DNA of 37,276 nt from Brevibacterium sp. (GTDB lineage: Bacteria; Actinomycetota; Actinomycetes; Actinomycetales; Brevibacteriaceae): NCBI GenBank assembly GCA_030457025.1, contig JAKDSA010000023.1, positions 1 to 37,276 on the forward strand, read 5' to 3'. Under the pieces are notes generated by a model, which ran no database searches, was not told where the DNA came from, and saw only the letters and a list, made by a program, of their open reading frames with translations. Below are positions 24,839-33,537 of this stretch, in pieces (positions within the stretch are counted from its first letter, which is position 1; every line of letters starts with the position of its first letter). A program made the position numbers and the translations under genes.

Positions 24839-25767
24839 GCTTTGCCGACCAGCCTCGTGGCCACAGCCAGGTCCTCCCGTGACATTCCCGAGCCCTTGAA
24901 GATGACCGTCTGGTCCGCCTGAGCAGTGATTTCGCCGTTGCTGAATCGCTTCATCGTCACGAGTGATTCCGCATCCAGAGTTCCGTCTGCGATCGCGAGG
25001 ACGACGTCGCCGCCCTCCCGCAGAACGGTGCTGAGGTCTTCGACGATCACCATCGCCGAGGTGAAGAGTTCGGCTGGCAGCTCACGTGAGTGGGGATCGT
25101 GGGAGCCGCAGGCCATGACCACGGCACCGGGCTTGACGAGGTCCGCTGAGAACAGGGGTTCGCTGGCGGTGGTGGCGGTGACGACGATGTCGGCGACACG
25201 CAGAGCTGCGTCCACCTCGGCGGTCTGTGCTTGCAGCACCCTGCCGCGGTCATGGACATCGGCGGTGACCTGATTGGGGGAGCGGACGACGAAGGTGAGG
25301 TCTGCGAGCTCGACATTGAGGACATCGGCGATGGTGTCGGCATGCCCCGTTCCCTGCGGTCCGGCACCGAAGATCACGACATTGACCGGCTGTGTGAACC
25401 TGTTCAATGCGGGTTCGACCGCGGCCAAGGACACAGCAGAGGTGCGCAGGGTCGTCAGAGCGGCACCATCGATGACGGTCCGCAGCTCGAGGGTGGTGCT
25501 GTCGTACATGAGGTATTGGGCCATGATCCGCGGGAGGCCACGTTCGGGGTTGCCGACGGAGACGCCGGCGAGCTTGACCCCGACCCAGTTGCCGATCTCC
25601 GAGGGCATGAAGATCATGTTCCCGGCAGAGATGTCGCTGATCGTGCGCGGAATGTCATCGCTGGGATCGAAATCGCCCGCGAGTGCCTCTCGCAGGGAAG
25701 CAACCGCCTCGGCGGGAGTCAGCGTGGCGAATACAGTCTCGGTGTCCAGGGTCTTCACGTCATCCAT
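24835..25767 (-). CDS. Ornithine cyclodeaminase / mu-crystallin family dehydrogenase
   Basis: A 310-residue NAD(P)-binding protein. The family includes ornithine cyclodeaminase, alanine dehydrogenase and delta1-pyrroline-2-carboxylate reductase. It shows the dinucleotide loop VVIFGAGPQGTGHADTIADV, a preceding TSAVSLAAVEPAL helix, and the conserved core ADIVVTATTASEPLFSADLVKPGAVVMACGSHDPHSREL. The start at 25767 is supported by GGAAG 9 nt upstream and by the N-terminal alignment MDDVKTLDTETVFATLTPAEAV. It is coupled to the APC permease by a 4-nt overlap. Given the proline-type genes nearby, reduction of delta1-pyrroline-2-carboxylate to proline is a reasonable guess, not a proof. Confidence 0.88.
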   Translation of the reverse strand: MDDVKTLDTETVFATLTPAEAVASLREALAGDFDPSDDIPRTISDISAGNMIFMPSEIGNWVGVKLAGVSVGNPERGLPRIMAQYLMYDSTTLELRTVIDGAALTTLRTSAVSLAAVEPALNRFTQPVNVVIFGAGPQGTGHADTIADVLNVELADLTFVVRSPNQVTADVHDRGRVLQAQTAEVDAALRVADIVVTATTASEPLFSADLVKPGAVVMACGSHDPHSRELPAELFTSAMVIVEDLSTVLREGGDVVLAIADGTLDAESLVTMKRFSNGEITAQADQTVIFKGSGMSREDLAVATRLVGKA

Positions 25768-25820
25768 CGGTGTGCACTTCCTTTGCGGGTGGGGCTGCGA
25801 ACAGTGACTCGGCCATGGAA

Positions 25821-25845
25821 CTGACCTTATGTCACCCCTGGTCAG
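25821..25845. promoter_or_regulatory. Candidate operator upstream of OCD/permease operon
   Basis: CTGACC and GGTCAG form perfect 6-bp arms with a 13-bp spacer, about 55 bp ahead of the OCD-family start. The spacing would place the arms two turns apart. Confidence 0.35.
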
Positions 25846-25900
25846 CATGTGAATGCTCTTCGGGATGCGAAAGTCCGGGTGAGCGCATCGCAGCCCCGCA

Positions 25901-25920
25901 GCAGCCGATGCCGCGGCTGC
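25901..25920. terminator. Hairpin downstream of LysR gene
   Basis: GCAGCC-GATGCCGC-GGCTGC, 6-bp perfect arms, 26 nt beyond the LysR stop on the minus strand. It probably separates the LysR transcript from the OCD/permease operon. No T-tract follows. Confidence 0.4.
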
Positions 25921-25946
25921 CCTTGGTGGTCCTCGGAGTGCTGTTC

Positions 25947-26888
25947 CTATTCGGCGGAGGCTGCAGCATCGCGCTGAGCCACCGAGGCTGCAACCTCGTG
26001 GAGGATCGTCAGCGCTGCGGCGATGATCGGCTGACCTGCCGATCCGCTGCGCACCCCGGTGAGGATCTTCCGGGAGGGGACCGGGTCGCCGCGCAGCGGG
26101 ACGCGAGCGACATCGTAGCCCTCGGGCAGGCGGGCCAGTCGGGGGATGAGTGCCACCCCCAGTCCGGCGGAGACCAGAGCCGCACCCGTCTCCCACTCCC
26201 GGGACTGATGGGCGTTCTCGGGGAAGAACCCGGCCGCCGCGCACGCCGTTCGCACGAGTCGGTGGTAGGGAGAACCCGGACGGTCGAGGATCCAGCTCTC
26301 CTCCGCTGCCTCGTTCAGCGACACCGCGGAACGAGTCGCGAGGCGATGATCGCTGCGCACGAGGAGATCGAGACGATCGCTGACCAGGGCATTCTGCTCA
26401 AACCGGACATCGCTGCGCGGCGGCAGGGGGTCCGTGGCCACGACGACGGCGATATCGGCTTGTTCGGTGACGAGGAGCTCGAAGCACTCCTCCGGCTCGG
26501 CTTCGATGATGGTCACATGCGAATCGGGGAAGAGCTCATTCACCTTCTCCGCGGTCGGCGGCAGCAGGGTCGCTGCAGCGGTCGAGAAGCCGCACAGTCG
26601 CAGACGCCGCTGTCGCATCGGACTGCCTGCATCCGCCTCGGCGAGTTCACCCCGGATCTCCTCCCACCGGGTGAAGAGCTCCTGCGCCCTCTCGAGCAGA
26701 AGCTGGCCCACACGGGTGAGCGCGAGGCCCCTTCCGCGCTGTTCGAGGATGGTCAGCCCGAGGTCCTTGGACAGGGAACGCAGCTGATGGGACACGGCCG
26801 ATGGGGTATATCCGAGACGGTGTGCGGCCTCGGTGAGGGTGCCGACTTCGGCGAGGACTCGAAGCACCTGGAGACGCTGATCGATCAT
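25947..26888 (-). CDS. LysR-family transcriptional regulator
   Basis: A 313-residue LysR protein with an N-terminal HTH at about 1-60 (LQVLRVLAEVGTLTEAAHRLGYTPSAVSHQLRSL) and a LysR substrate-binding domain at about 90-300 (LRLCGFSTAAATLLPPTAEK, GAALVSAGLGVALIPRLA). The ATG at 26888 has no ribosome site. An AATAAT-like -10 on the minus strand ends 5 nt before it, so it looks leaderless. The start codon's last base in genomic order is also the first base of a 15-bp inverted repeat, which fits autorepression. It is divergent from the Rieske oxygenase operon and most likely controls it; control of the OCD/permease operon downstream is also possible. Confidence 0.9.
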   Translation of the reverse strand: MIDQRLQVLRVLAEVGTLTEAAHRLGYTPSAVSHQLRSLSKDLGLTILEQRGRGLALTRVGQLLLERAQELFTRWEEIRGELAEADAGSPMRQRRLRLCGFSTAAATLLPPTAEKVNELFPDSHVTIIEAEPEECFELLVTEQADIAVVVATDPLPPRSDVRFEQNALVSDRLDLLVRSDHRLATRSAVSLNEAAEESWILDRPGSPYHRLVRTACAAAGFFPENAHQSREWETGAALVSAGLGVALIPRLARLPEGYDVARVPLRGDPVPSRKILTGVRSGSAGQPIIAAALTILHEVAASVAQRDAAASAE

Positions 26889-26902
26889 GCAATATTATTG
26901 CA
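26888..26902. promoter_or_regulatory. LysR-type operator 1 (TGCAAT-ATT-ATTGCA)
   Basis: Perfect 6-bp arms with a 3-bp centre, overlapping the lysR start and -10. This is the T-N13-A geometry used by LysR regulators. Confidence 0.65.
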
Positions 26903-26912
26903 CGATCGAGTG

Positions 26913-26933
26913 GAATAAGATTCGCTTTTATTC
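26913..26933. promoter_or_regulatory. LysR-type operator 2 (GAATAA-N9-TTATTC)
   Basis: A second perfect 6-bp inverted repeat, 10 bp beyond the first and 70 bp before the Rieske gene. Paired recognition and activation sites are normal for divergent LysR promoters. Confidence 0.5.
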
Positions 26934-27003
26934 GTGAGTTTTCCGGCGGACACTGGCCTTAGGCAGCAGCAACAGCAGCAATCGCAGCGAGGCGGTGACA
27001 CCG

Positions 27004-28386
27004 ATGACTTTGGCACCCGAAGTCGATCCCCGAAACAATCACGTCGCTCCCGGCACAGGCGCCGAAGGTGCCACGACCGGTGCAGGGGACATGCACACCG
27101 GCGCCAACAGCACCTTCGATCCGGACCGACTCATCGACGAACGTCGACCGGGGCACTGTCTCGACGCGCCCTTCTATCTCTCCGATGAGTTCTTCCGCCG
27201 CGACATCGACGCGGTGTTCGCCTCGACGTGGATCTTCGCAGCGGCAGCCGCCGAAGTGCCAGAGCCCGGTGACTTCGTCACCATCGACATCGGCGACTAT
27301 TCGGTCATCATCATCCGCGATGACGACGAGGAGATCCGCGCCCACCACAATGTCTGCCGCCACCGCGGCGCTCGCCTCCTGTCCGAGGCCAACGGGTCCG
27401 TGGGCAACATCGTCTGCAGCTACCACCAGTGGACCTACTCACCCGAGGGCGACCTCATGTCCGCGGGCGTCCAAGCACCCGGCTTCGACCGCACCTGCTT
27501 CTCTCTGCGCTCGGTCAACGTCCGTGTCGTCGCAGGACTCGTCTTCATCTGCCTGGCCCAGAATCCTCCGGAGGACTTCGCCGAGGTGGCCGAGCGGATC
27601 TCGCCCTACATCGCACCGCACGGTCTGGAGAAGACCAAGGTCGCAGCCCAGGTCGACCTCATCGAGCACGCCAACTGGAAGCTCGTCATGGAGAACAACC
27701 GCGAGTGCTATCACTGCGAGGCCGGTCACCCGGAGCTGACCTGCACCTTCTTCCCGACCTACGGCTATGCTCCGGATGAGATCCCCAAGCGGCTCAAGCC
27801 CGCCTACCAGCGCTACCTCGATGCCGAGGAACGACTGCGGACCAACAGCGAACGCAACAGTCTGCCGACCGAACTCATCGCCGAACTCAGTGGCCGCCCC
27901 ACCGGCTTCCGGATCGAACGGGCCGCCCTCGACGGAAAGGGGGAGTCGTACACGATGGACGGTGGGGCCGCCTCGGCGAAGTTGCTCGGCGATCTCGATA
28001 CCTCTGAGCTGGGACGATTGTCGATGCACACCCAACCCAACGCCTGGTTCCACTTCATGGGCGACCACGCGGTGACGTTCTCCCTCGTCCCGCTGGGCCC
28101 CGATCGGACGCTGGTGCGCTCGACCTGGCTGGTCCACGAGGACGCAGTCGAAGACGTCGACTACGACCTCGAGAACCTGACAACCGTGTGGGTGAAGACG
28201 AACGAGCAGGACGCGGCTCTGTGCGCGAAGGCCCACCGCGGGATCTCGTCGCCAGCGTACGTGCCCGGACCCTATGCGCCCACAGAAGCCGATCTCGAGG
28301 AGTTCTGCACCTGGTACATCGAACGACTTAAAGCGCACCGAGCACAGAGCGGCACACAGAGCACCGGCACAGGAGGGCAGAGCTGA
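27004..28386 (+). CDS. Rieske non-heme iron oxygenase alpha subunit, betaine demethylase type (GbcA/Stc2-like)
   Basis: 460 residues from the ATG at 27004; a GTG three codons earlier (26995) is an alternative. It should use O2 and electrons from the next gene's product to oxidise and remove an N-methyl group, or hydroxylate a related substrate. The Rieske [2Fe-2S] ligands are in NVCRHRG (Cys118, His120) and CSYHQW (Cys138, His141). The mononuclear iron site is ENNRECYHCEAGHPEL (His237, His242), with the Asp ligand in TNEQD. The 'ENNRECYHC' string is typical of glycine-betaine and proline-betaine (stachydrine) monooxygenases, which is why a quaternary amine substrate is favoured over an aromatic. 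Its stop overlaps the reductase start by one base (TGATG). Confidence 0.88.
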   Translation: MTLAPEVDPRNNHVAPGTGAEGATTGAGDMHTGANSTFDPDRLIDERRPGHCLDAPFYLSDEFFRRDIDAVFASTWIFAAAAAEVPEPGDFVTIDIGDYSVIIIRDDDEEIRAHHNVCRHRGARLLSEANGSVGNIVCSYHQWTYSPEGDLMSAGVQAPGFDRTCFSLRSVNVRVVAGLVFICLAQNPPEDFAEVAERISPYIAPHGLEKTKVAAQVDLIEHANWKLVMENNRECYHCEAGHPELTCTFFPTYGYAPDEIPKRLKPAYQRYLDAEERLRTNSERNSLPTELIAELSGRPTGFRIERAALDGKGESYTMDGGAASAKLLGDLDTSELGRLSMHTQPNAWFHFMGDHAVTFSLVPLGPDRTLVRSTWLVHEDAVEDVDYDLENLTTVWVKTNEQDAALCAKAHRGISSPAYVPGPYAPTEADLEEFCTWYIERLKAHRAQSGTQSTGTGGQS

Positions 28387-29609
28387 TGACCATCGACCAA
28401 GAGACGCTGCACGCTGGCTTTGACACGTCGGCCGTCGGGATCAACACCGCGGCCGTCGGGCTCGATTCTGCAGCCCCCGGTCTAGGTGCCGCTGCACCAG
28501 ACGTCGATGCGGAGCTGACGGGGATGGTCGAATGCGTGGCCATCACCGAGGTCACACACAACGTCAAGAGCTTCGAGCTCTTCGCCCCCTGGATGGCCAG
28601 GATCGACTTCGAGCCCGGACAGTACGTGACTGTGCGCATCCCCGAACTCGAACTCGAGCGCTGCTACTCGATCGCCTCGGCGCCGTTCGGAACGAATACC
28701 TTCACCCTGACCATCAAGCGCGTCGACAGCGGCGCGGTCTCGACGTATCTGCACGATGTCTTAGGAGTCGGCGATCGCATCCACGTCGACGGTCCCTACG
28801 GTCTGTTCAGCACCAGCTTCCACCCGGCCGCGAAGCACCTGTTCGTCTCCGGCGGCTCAGGCATCTCCCCGATCATGTCAATGGTGAGATCCCTGCTGGC
28901 CCGACCGGCGGGAACTGCGACCGACATCGTCCTCATCCACAATGCGGCCACCCCCGCCGACATCATCTTCCGGCCTGAACTCGAGCAGCTGGCCGAAGTC
29001 CCCGGAGTGAGCGTGGTGACGATGTGCTCCCGGGACTCCGCCTCCGAGGTGGAAGTCGCCGAGGAGTGGACCGGCCGCCGTGGCCGCATCACCAGCCAGA
29101 CCCTCGCCGAGGTGGTGCCCGAGCTGCGTGATCGCGAGACCTTCGTCTGTGGTCCCGGAGACTATATGGCTGCGGTCCGGCTCATGCTCGACGAGCGCGG
29201 GGTTCTCGGATCTCGGGTACACGAGGAATCCTTCGTCTTCGCGACCTCCCCCGCGCAGCGATTGGCCCGGAAGGGACTTGCCGATGATGAGTCAGACGCA
29301 TCTGCGATCGGCGGTTCGGCCCCTGACTGCGCTGGTTCGGCGGGGCAGAGCTTCGCCATCGACTTCACCGTCAGCGGCAAACACATCGCCTGCGATCCTG
29401 CGACCACTGTCCTTGACGCGGCAGCTGAGGCTGGGATGGCCTTCCCCTCGTCCTGCGAAGAGGGCATGTGCGGGACCTGCAAGTCGGTTCTGGTCAGCGG
29501 TGAGGTTGAGATGAATCATGCCGGTGGCATCCGCCCCAAGGAGATCGCGGCAGGCAAGTTCCTGCCCTGCTGCTCGACCCCCTTGAGCGACCTCGTCGTC
29601 GAACGGTGA
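28386..29609 (+). CDS. Flavin reductase with C-terminal [2Fe-2S] ferredoxin domain (GbcB-like partner)
   Basis: A 407-residue electron-transfer partner of the Rieske oxygenase. An FAD-binding barrel contains ERCYSIASAPFG (Arg-x-Tyr-Ser motif). The NAD(P) domain has FVSGGSGISPIMSMVRSLL and FVCGPGDYM. The last ~90 residues form a plant-type ferredoxin with CEEGMCGTC and the fourth cysteine in FLPCC. Together these pass electrons from NAD(P)H through FAD and the cluster to the oxygenase. GGAGGG precedes the ATG, and the 1-nt overlap with the oxygenase gene suggests equal expression. The first ~40 residues are a variable Ala/Gly-rich extension. Confidence 0.92.
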   Translation: MTIDQETLHAGFDTSAVGINTAAVGLDSAAPGLGAAAPDVDAELTGMVECVAITEVTHNVKSFELFAPWMARIDFEPGQYVTVRIPELELERCYSIASAPFGTNTFTLTIKRVDSGAVSTYLHDVLGVGDRIHVDGPYGLFSTSFHPAAKHLFVSGGSGISPIMSMVRSLLARPAGTATDIVLIHNAATPADIIFRPELEQLAEVPGVSVVTMCSRDSASEVEVAEEWTGRRGRITSQTLAEVVPELRDRETFVCGPGDYMAAVRLMLDERGVLGSRVHEESFVFATSPAQRLARKGLADDESDASAIGGSAPDCAGSAGQSFAIDFTVSGKHIACDPATTVLDAAAEAGMAFPSSCEEGMCGTCKSVLVSGEVEMNHAGGIRPKEIAAGKFLPCCSTPLSDLVVER

Positions 29610-29610
29610 C

Positions 29611-29632
29611 GTCTCGCGTCGGTGCCCGAGAC
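29611..29632. terminator. Hairpin between convergent reductase and racemase genes
   Basis: GTCTCG and CGAGAC, 6-bp perfect arms with a 10-nt loop, start one base after the reductase stop and end before the remnant racemase stop at 29636. Confidence 0.45.
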
Positions 29633-29635
29633 TGC

Positions 29636-30512
29636 TCAGCGCAGCACGAATCCGGGCACCAGGTCATCGTGCGGCAGTCCCCGACCCGCAGGGGGAGCGG
29701 TCGACCTGTCCGTCGGCGAAGACGGTGACGTTGCGCTGGTGGAGTTCGCCGGTGGGCAGAGTGCCGAGCCGGTTGACGAAGATGGTTCCGTAGACACCGC
29801 TCAGGCGGTCATCGGCGTGATGCCGGGTCAGCGGATGCTGCGCCGGTGCCGACTTCACCTGCCGCCCGAGGGCGATGAGCTCGGTGAGGTTGCCCGGCAC
29901 CACAGCGAGTCCGTACCGATCTGCGTCGACGCAGGCATAGATGGCCCCGCCCCAGACCAGATCGATGACGACCGGTTCTCGGCTCGGGACGACACTGGGT
30001 GAGCCGCCGTCGACGACTGTCTCAACATCTGTCTTGACACCTGCCGCGATGAGTCGGCACGCGACATTGATGAAGTCGACCGAGGTGACGCGGCCCGCGG
30101 GGTCTGTGTGGACCCTGGCAGTGACCCTGCCCGAGGGGACGTCGATGACGACAGCGGTGACCCCTGAGACATCGGGTGCGACGCGGCCGGAATCGAGTGC
30201 CCAGGCTCCCAACGCGATCGTCCCGTGACCGCAGGCGGTGGAGAAGCCGTCCTTGTGCCAGAACAGAACTCCGAAATCGGCACCTTCGTCGTCAGCCTCG
30301 GTGATGAATCCGCCGTACATGTCGGCATGGCCGCGCGGTTCGAAGCACAGCAGTCGGCGCAGTCCGTCGATCTCCTCGTCGGAGATCGCGTTCATCCGCT
30401 TCTTCGCAACACTCGCTCCCGGAATGGGGATCGGGGGAGCGGCGACGATCCTGAACGGCTCCCCGGCCGTGTGGTAGTCGACCGTGGTGACTTCGTGGTT
30501 CTCCGGTGACAT
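29636..30512 (-). pseudogene. Proline racemase / hydroxyproline epimerase family gene with C-terminal internal deletion
   Basis: The frame from the ATG at 30512 runs MSPENHEVTTVDYHTAGEPF and has both family cysteines: FSTACGHGT (first) and DRSPCGSGTAAR (second). It then stops at 29664-29666, right after the second active-site motif (282 residues). Family members continue about 50 more residues. In another frame, 29668-29636 reads DDLVPGFVLR then stop, which matches how these proteins end. The middle of the C-terminal lobe is therefore gone and the frame shifted, so the product is probably inactive. Cys at both sites points to a racemase/2-epimerase rather than the trans-3-hydroxyproline dehydratase type. 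It starts 4 bp after the stop of the oxidoreductase gene and belongs to its operon. Confidence 0.7.
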
Positions 30513-30516
30513 CGGG

Positions 30517-32613
30517 CTACAGCCCCATCCCGACGCGCAGTCCCTCGAGGACGGCGGCGTGGACATTGCGCGAGGCGACGGCATCACCGATCCGATAGAG
30601 CGCGAAGGGGGCGCTCGCCTCGGCGGCGGAGCGTGTGCTGTCGTCGGCTGCTCCCGTGACGTCGATGGCCCCGGTCCTCGTATCGGGCTGACCACGACCG
30701 TGGATCCAGGCGTCGAGTTCGATCTCGCCGAGGTTGGACGAGTGCGGCTTGAGCGCGAAGTAGACGTCGTCGTTGGGTACCGTCCCGAAGTCGACGACCA
30801 CGGCGTCGGTCTCGAGTTCGATCTCGAGACCGGAGTAGTCGTTGCGCAGGGTCGCGTGCACGCTCTTGTCCGCGGCCACGGGCTTCGCAGCCAATCTCTC
30901 GCCGAGGTGGACCGTGACCCCGAATTCGGAGAACACCTGCAGGTAGGCCGGTGAGTTCATCGAACCGACGTCGATGCCGATGGTGCGCTCGGGACTGACG
31001 TAGGTCACCTGCTGCCCATTGCGGGCCAGGCGCTCGACTGCGTCGAGGGCAGGATAGAAGCCGTGGTCATCGTAGACGAGAACGCGCTGCTTCTGGGCCA
31101 GGCTGTCGTTCATCACATCCCAGACATCGAAGGCCGGGCCCTCTTCGCGGAAGGGGTAGCTGGAATCGGGAACGCCGCCGGTGGCGACGATGACGACATC
31201 CGGTGACAACGCGAGGATGTCGTCCGCCTCGGCGAAGGTGTCGAACCGGATGTCGACCCCGTGCTTCCTGCACTGCTGGAGTCTCCAGTCGACGATGCCG
31301 ATGAGGTCGTGGCGGCGCTGGGAGCGGGACGCGATGCGCACCTGCCCGCCCGCGCTGGAGTCCGCTTCGAGCAGGGTCACCCGATGCCCGCGGACGGCGG
31401 CGACACGGGCGGCTTCGAGACCGGCCGGACCAGCGCCGACGATGACGACGTGCTCGGGATCGGCCCCGACGTCGTGGGTGACCTCCTGCGGAAGATCGGC
31501 CTCGCGGCCGCTGGCGGGATTGTGGATGCACGTGGCCGAGCCCGAGGTGTAGATGCTGTCGAGACACATGTTCGCACCCACGCAGGGACGGATGTCGTCC
31601 TCGCGGTGCTCCGCGATCTTCTTCACCAGGTAGGGGTCGGCCAGCTGTGCCCTGGTCATGCCCACGAGATCGAGGCAGTCGTCCTCGATTGCGTACCTGG
31701 CGGTGGGGACGTCGGCGATGCGGGCGGCATGCAGGACGGGAACGTCGATGGCCTTGCGGATGCGTCGGCAGGTCTCGAGCCACGGCGCCGAGGGAGTACC
31801 CATGCCGGGGATCGCCTCGGCGAGTTCCCTGTCGGAACTGATGGTGCCGACATTGAGGTTGAGGAAGTCGATGCCATGGGCGGTGTATGCGGTGAGGATG
31901 TCGACGGCGCGGTCCTCGCGCAGGCCGTCGTCTCGCAATTCGTCGACGGCCATGCGGATGCCGACGAGGAACTCCTCGGGTACTGCCGCCTTGACTGCGT
32001 CGATGATTCGCAGTGGGAAGCGGAGGAGGTTGTCGAGCTTCCCGCTGTATTCGTCTGTGCGGGAGTTGAGCCACGGGGCGAGGAAGGAGTCGAGCAGGTG
32101 TCCGGCATGCATGATCTCGAGCCCATCGAGACCCGCCGCGGCGACCCGAGCGGCAGCGGAAGAGAAGTCATCGACGATGCGGTCCATGTCGAAGTCTTCG
32201 AGTTCCTTCGTGAACGAGCGATGTGCGGCTTCCCTGGTCCGCGATGCCGAAACCAGGGGGAGCCAATCCCCGGCGAAGTTCGAGGACCGGTGACCTAGGT
32301 GGGTGGTCTGGATCATCACAGCCGCGCCTTCTTCGTGGCAGTCGGCGGCGAGTGCGGCGAGCCAGGGGATCACCTCGTCGGTGGACAGGTCGATGTTGCC
32401 GAACGCTGCGGGGGAGTCCTTCGACACGATGGCCGATCCGCCGATCATGGTCAGCCCGACACCGCCGCGGGCCTTCTCTCGGTGGTAGAGGCGATAACGG
32501 TCCTTGGGCATGCCGAGCTCGGTGTACGCGGGTTCGTGGGAGGTGGAGACGATGCGGTTGCGCAGGGTGAGCGAGCCCAACTCGAATGGTTGGAGCAGCG
32601 GGTCCTCGGACAT
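30517..32613 (-). CDS. FMN/FAD oxidoreductase of the OYE-2,4-dienoyl-CoA reductase/trimethylamine dehydrogenase type, N-methylproline demethylase-like
   Basis: A 698-residue, two-part flavoenzyme. Residues 1-335 are an Old-Yellow-Enzyme FMN barrel (LGSLTLRNRIV, HAGHLLDSFLAPWLNSRTDEYSG). Residues 344-362 are the iron-sulfur segment PCVGANMCLDSIYTSGSATC. Residues 388-690 are the FAD/NAD domain (IVGAGPAGLEAARVAA). The four-cysteine cluster motif of trimethylamine dehydrogenase has Ala347 in place of the second cysteine, leaving Cys344, Cys350 and Cys362. Relatives next to Rieske demethylase and proline racemase genes act on N-methylated amino acids such as N-methylproline; that role fits here but is inference. 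AAGGAGG lies 5 nt before the ATG. A 25-bp palindrome upstream and a divergent GntR gene indicate control. Confidence 0.85.
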   Translation of the reverse strand: MSEDPLLQPFELGSLTLRNRIVSTSHEPAYTELGMPKDRYRLYHREKARGGVGLTMIGGSAIVSKDSPAAFGNIDLSTDEVIPWLAALAADCHEEGAAVMIQTTHLGHRSSNFAGDWLPLVSASRTREAAHRSFTKELEDFDMDRIVDDFSSAAARVAAAGLDGLEIMHAGHLLDSFLAPWLNSRTDEYSGKLDNLLRFPLRIIDAVKAAVPEEFLVGIRMAVDELRDDGLREDRAVDILTAYTAHGIDFLNLNVGTISSDRELAEAIPGMGTPSAPWLETCRRIRKAIDVPVLHAARIADVPTARYAIEDDCLDLVGMTRAQLADPYLVKKIAEHREDDIRPCVGANMCLDSIYTSGSATCIHNPASGREADLPQEVTHDVGADPEHVVIVGAGPAGLEAARVAAVRGHRVTLLEADSSAGGQVRIASRSQRRHDLIGIVDWRLQQCRKHGVDIRFDTFAEADDILALSPDVVIVATGGVPDSSYPFREEGPAFDVWDVMNDSLAQKQRVLVYDDHGFYPALDAVERLARNGQQVTYVSPERTIGIDVGSMNSPAYLQVFSEFGVTVHLGERLAAKPVAADKSVHATLRNDYSGLEIELETDAVVVDFGTVPNDDVYFALKPHSSNLGEIELDAWIHGRGQPDTRTGAIDVTGAADDSTRSAAEASAPFALYRIGDAVASRNVHAAVLEGLRVGMGL

Positions 32614-32676
32614 TGGTTCCTCCTTCGTTGCAGGAACGCGGTGCCGCCCAGGGACGGGCGGACTCGGGCGATTCGT

Positions 32677-32701
32677 TAGGTAATCGGTAACCGACTACCT
32701 A
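32677..32701. promoter_or_regulatory. 25-bp near-perfect palindromic operator, probable GntR site
   Basis: Outer arms TAGGTA/TACCTA and inner arms TCGGT/ACCGA; 11 of 12 base pairs match around a central A. It lies 64 bp before the oxidoreductase start and 105 bp before the GntR start, in the divergent promoter. Its size and symmetry suit a FadR-type GntR dimer. Confidence 0.75.
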
Positions 32702-32806
32702 CGTCAATCGTGGGTTCTCGCGGTTATGCTGTCAATAGCTCACGGAGAAGAATCAGCCCACAGGGAAGAATTCGGACGAATCGGCGATTGCGGAGGTGGA
32801 GAGAAC

Positions 32807-33505
32807 GTGGAATCGATCAGACAGCCGACCGCCTCGTTGCGCGAACAGGCATTGGCGATCATTCGCGATGCCATCACTGCCGGTGAACTCGATGAGGACC
32901 GGATCTACTCGGCGGCGGGGTTGGCAAAGCAGCTGGGTATGTCGCTGAGCCCGGTGCGGGAGGCGATGATGGCCCTTGTCACCGAGGGGACTGTCGAAGC
33001 CGTGCCGAACCGGGGCTTTCGCCTGGTTCCGGTGACGGAGGCCGACCTCGAGGAAATCACCCGAGTCAGGATCCTATTGGCGGTGCCCGCCGTGCGGGAA
33101 CTGTGCGGACGGGCTGCGGGTTCGATGGAGCGGTCGACCGAAGCAGACCCCGACACCCGGTTCGGGGCTGAGGTGGAACAGTTGCGTGAGCAGGCCGAAG
33201 CTACCGTGGAAGCCGCCGAATCGGGCGATAGGACCGAGTTCTTCACACACGACCGCCGCTTCCACGAGGCGCTGCTCGAGTTCGGGCTGGGGCGTCGTGC
33301 CGCAGACATCAGTCTCCGACTGCGCGATCAGTCGCGGATCTTCCAGCCGAAGGGGGCCGTCGATGAGGTCATTGTCACGTCGGCGCGGGAACTGACGGTC
33401 ATCGTCGACCTCCTTGAGGAGGGGCGGGCCGATGAGGCGGCACAGCTCGTCACCCGCAACCTCTACTTCTTCAAGCGGACGGGGCAGTCCGAGGCGGACG
33501 ACTGA
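32807..33505 (+). CDS. GntR-family (FCD domain) transcriptional regulator
   Basis: A 232-residue regulator. The winged HTH (about 8-75) contains LREQALAIIRDAITAGELDE and YSAAGLAKQLGMSLSPVREAMMALVTEGTVEAVPNRGFRL, the GntR signature. The FCD ligand-binding domain fills 80-225, with a His/Asp metal-type pattern around THDRRFHEALLEFG. The GTG at 32807 is chosen because GGAG lies 5 nt upstream and homology begins here; an upstream ATG at 32726 adds 27 unmatched residues. Divergent from the N-methylproline-demethylase-like operon and separated from it by a strong palindrome. It probably represses that operon until a pathway intermediate binds. Confidence 0.9.
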   Translation: MESIRQPTASLREQALAIIRDAITAGELDEDRIYSAAGLAKQLGMSLSPVREAMMALVTEGTVEAVPNRGFRLVPVTEADLEEITRVRILLAVPAVRELCGRAAGSMERSTEADPDTRFGAEVEQLREQAEATVEAAESGDRTEFFTHDRRFHEALLEFGLGRRAADISLRLRDQSRIFQPKGAVDEVIVTSARELTVIVDLLEEGRADEAAQLVTRNLYFFKRTGQSEADD

Positions 33506-33537
33506 GCAGGCCGACGTCGGCGGTCGCAAACCGCACG

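Noticed and set aside
31261..32298. 345-codon plus-strand frame opposite the FMN/FAD oxidoreductase
   Set aside because: Shadow of a gene whose motifs are clear on the minus strand.
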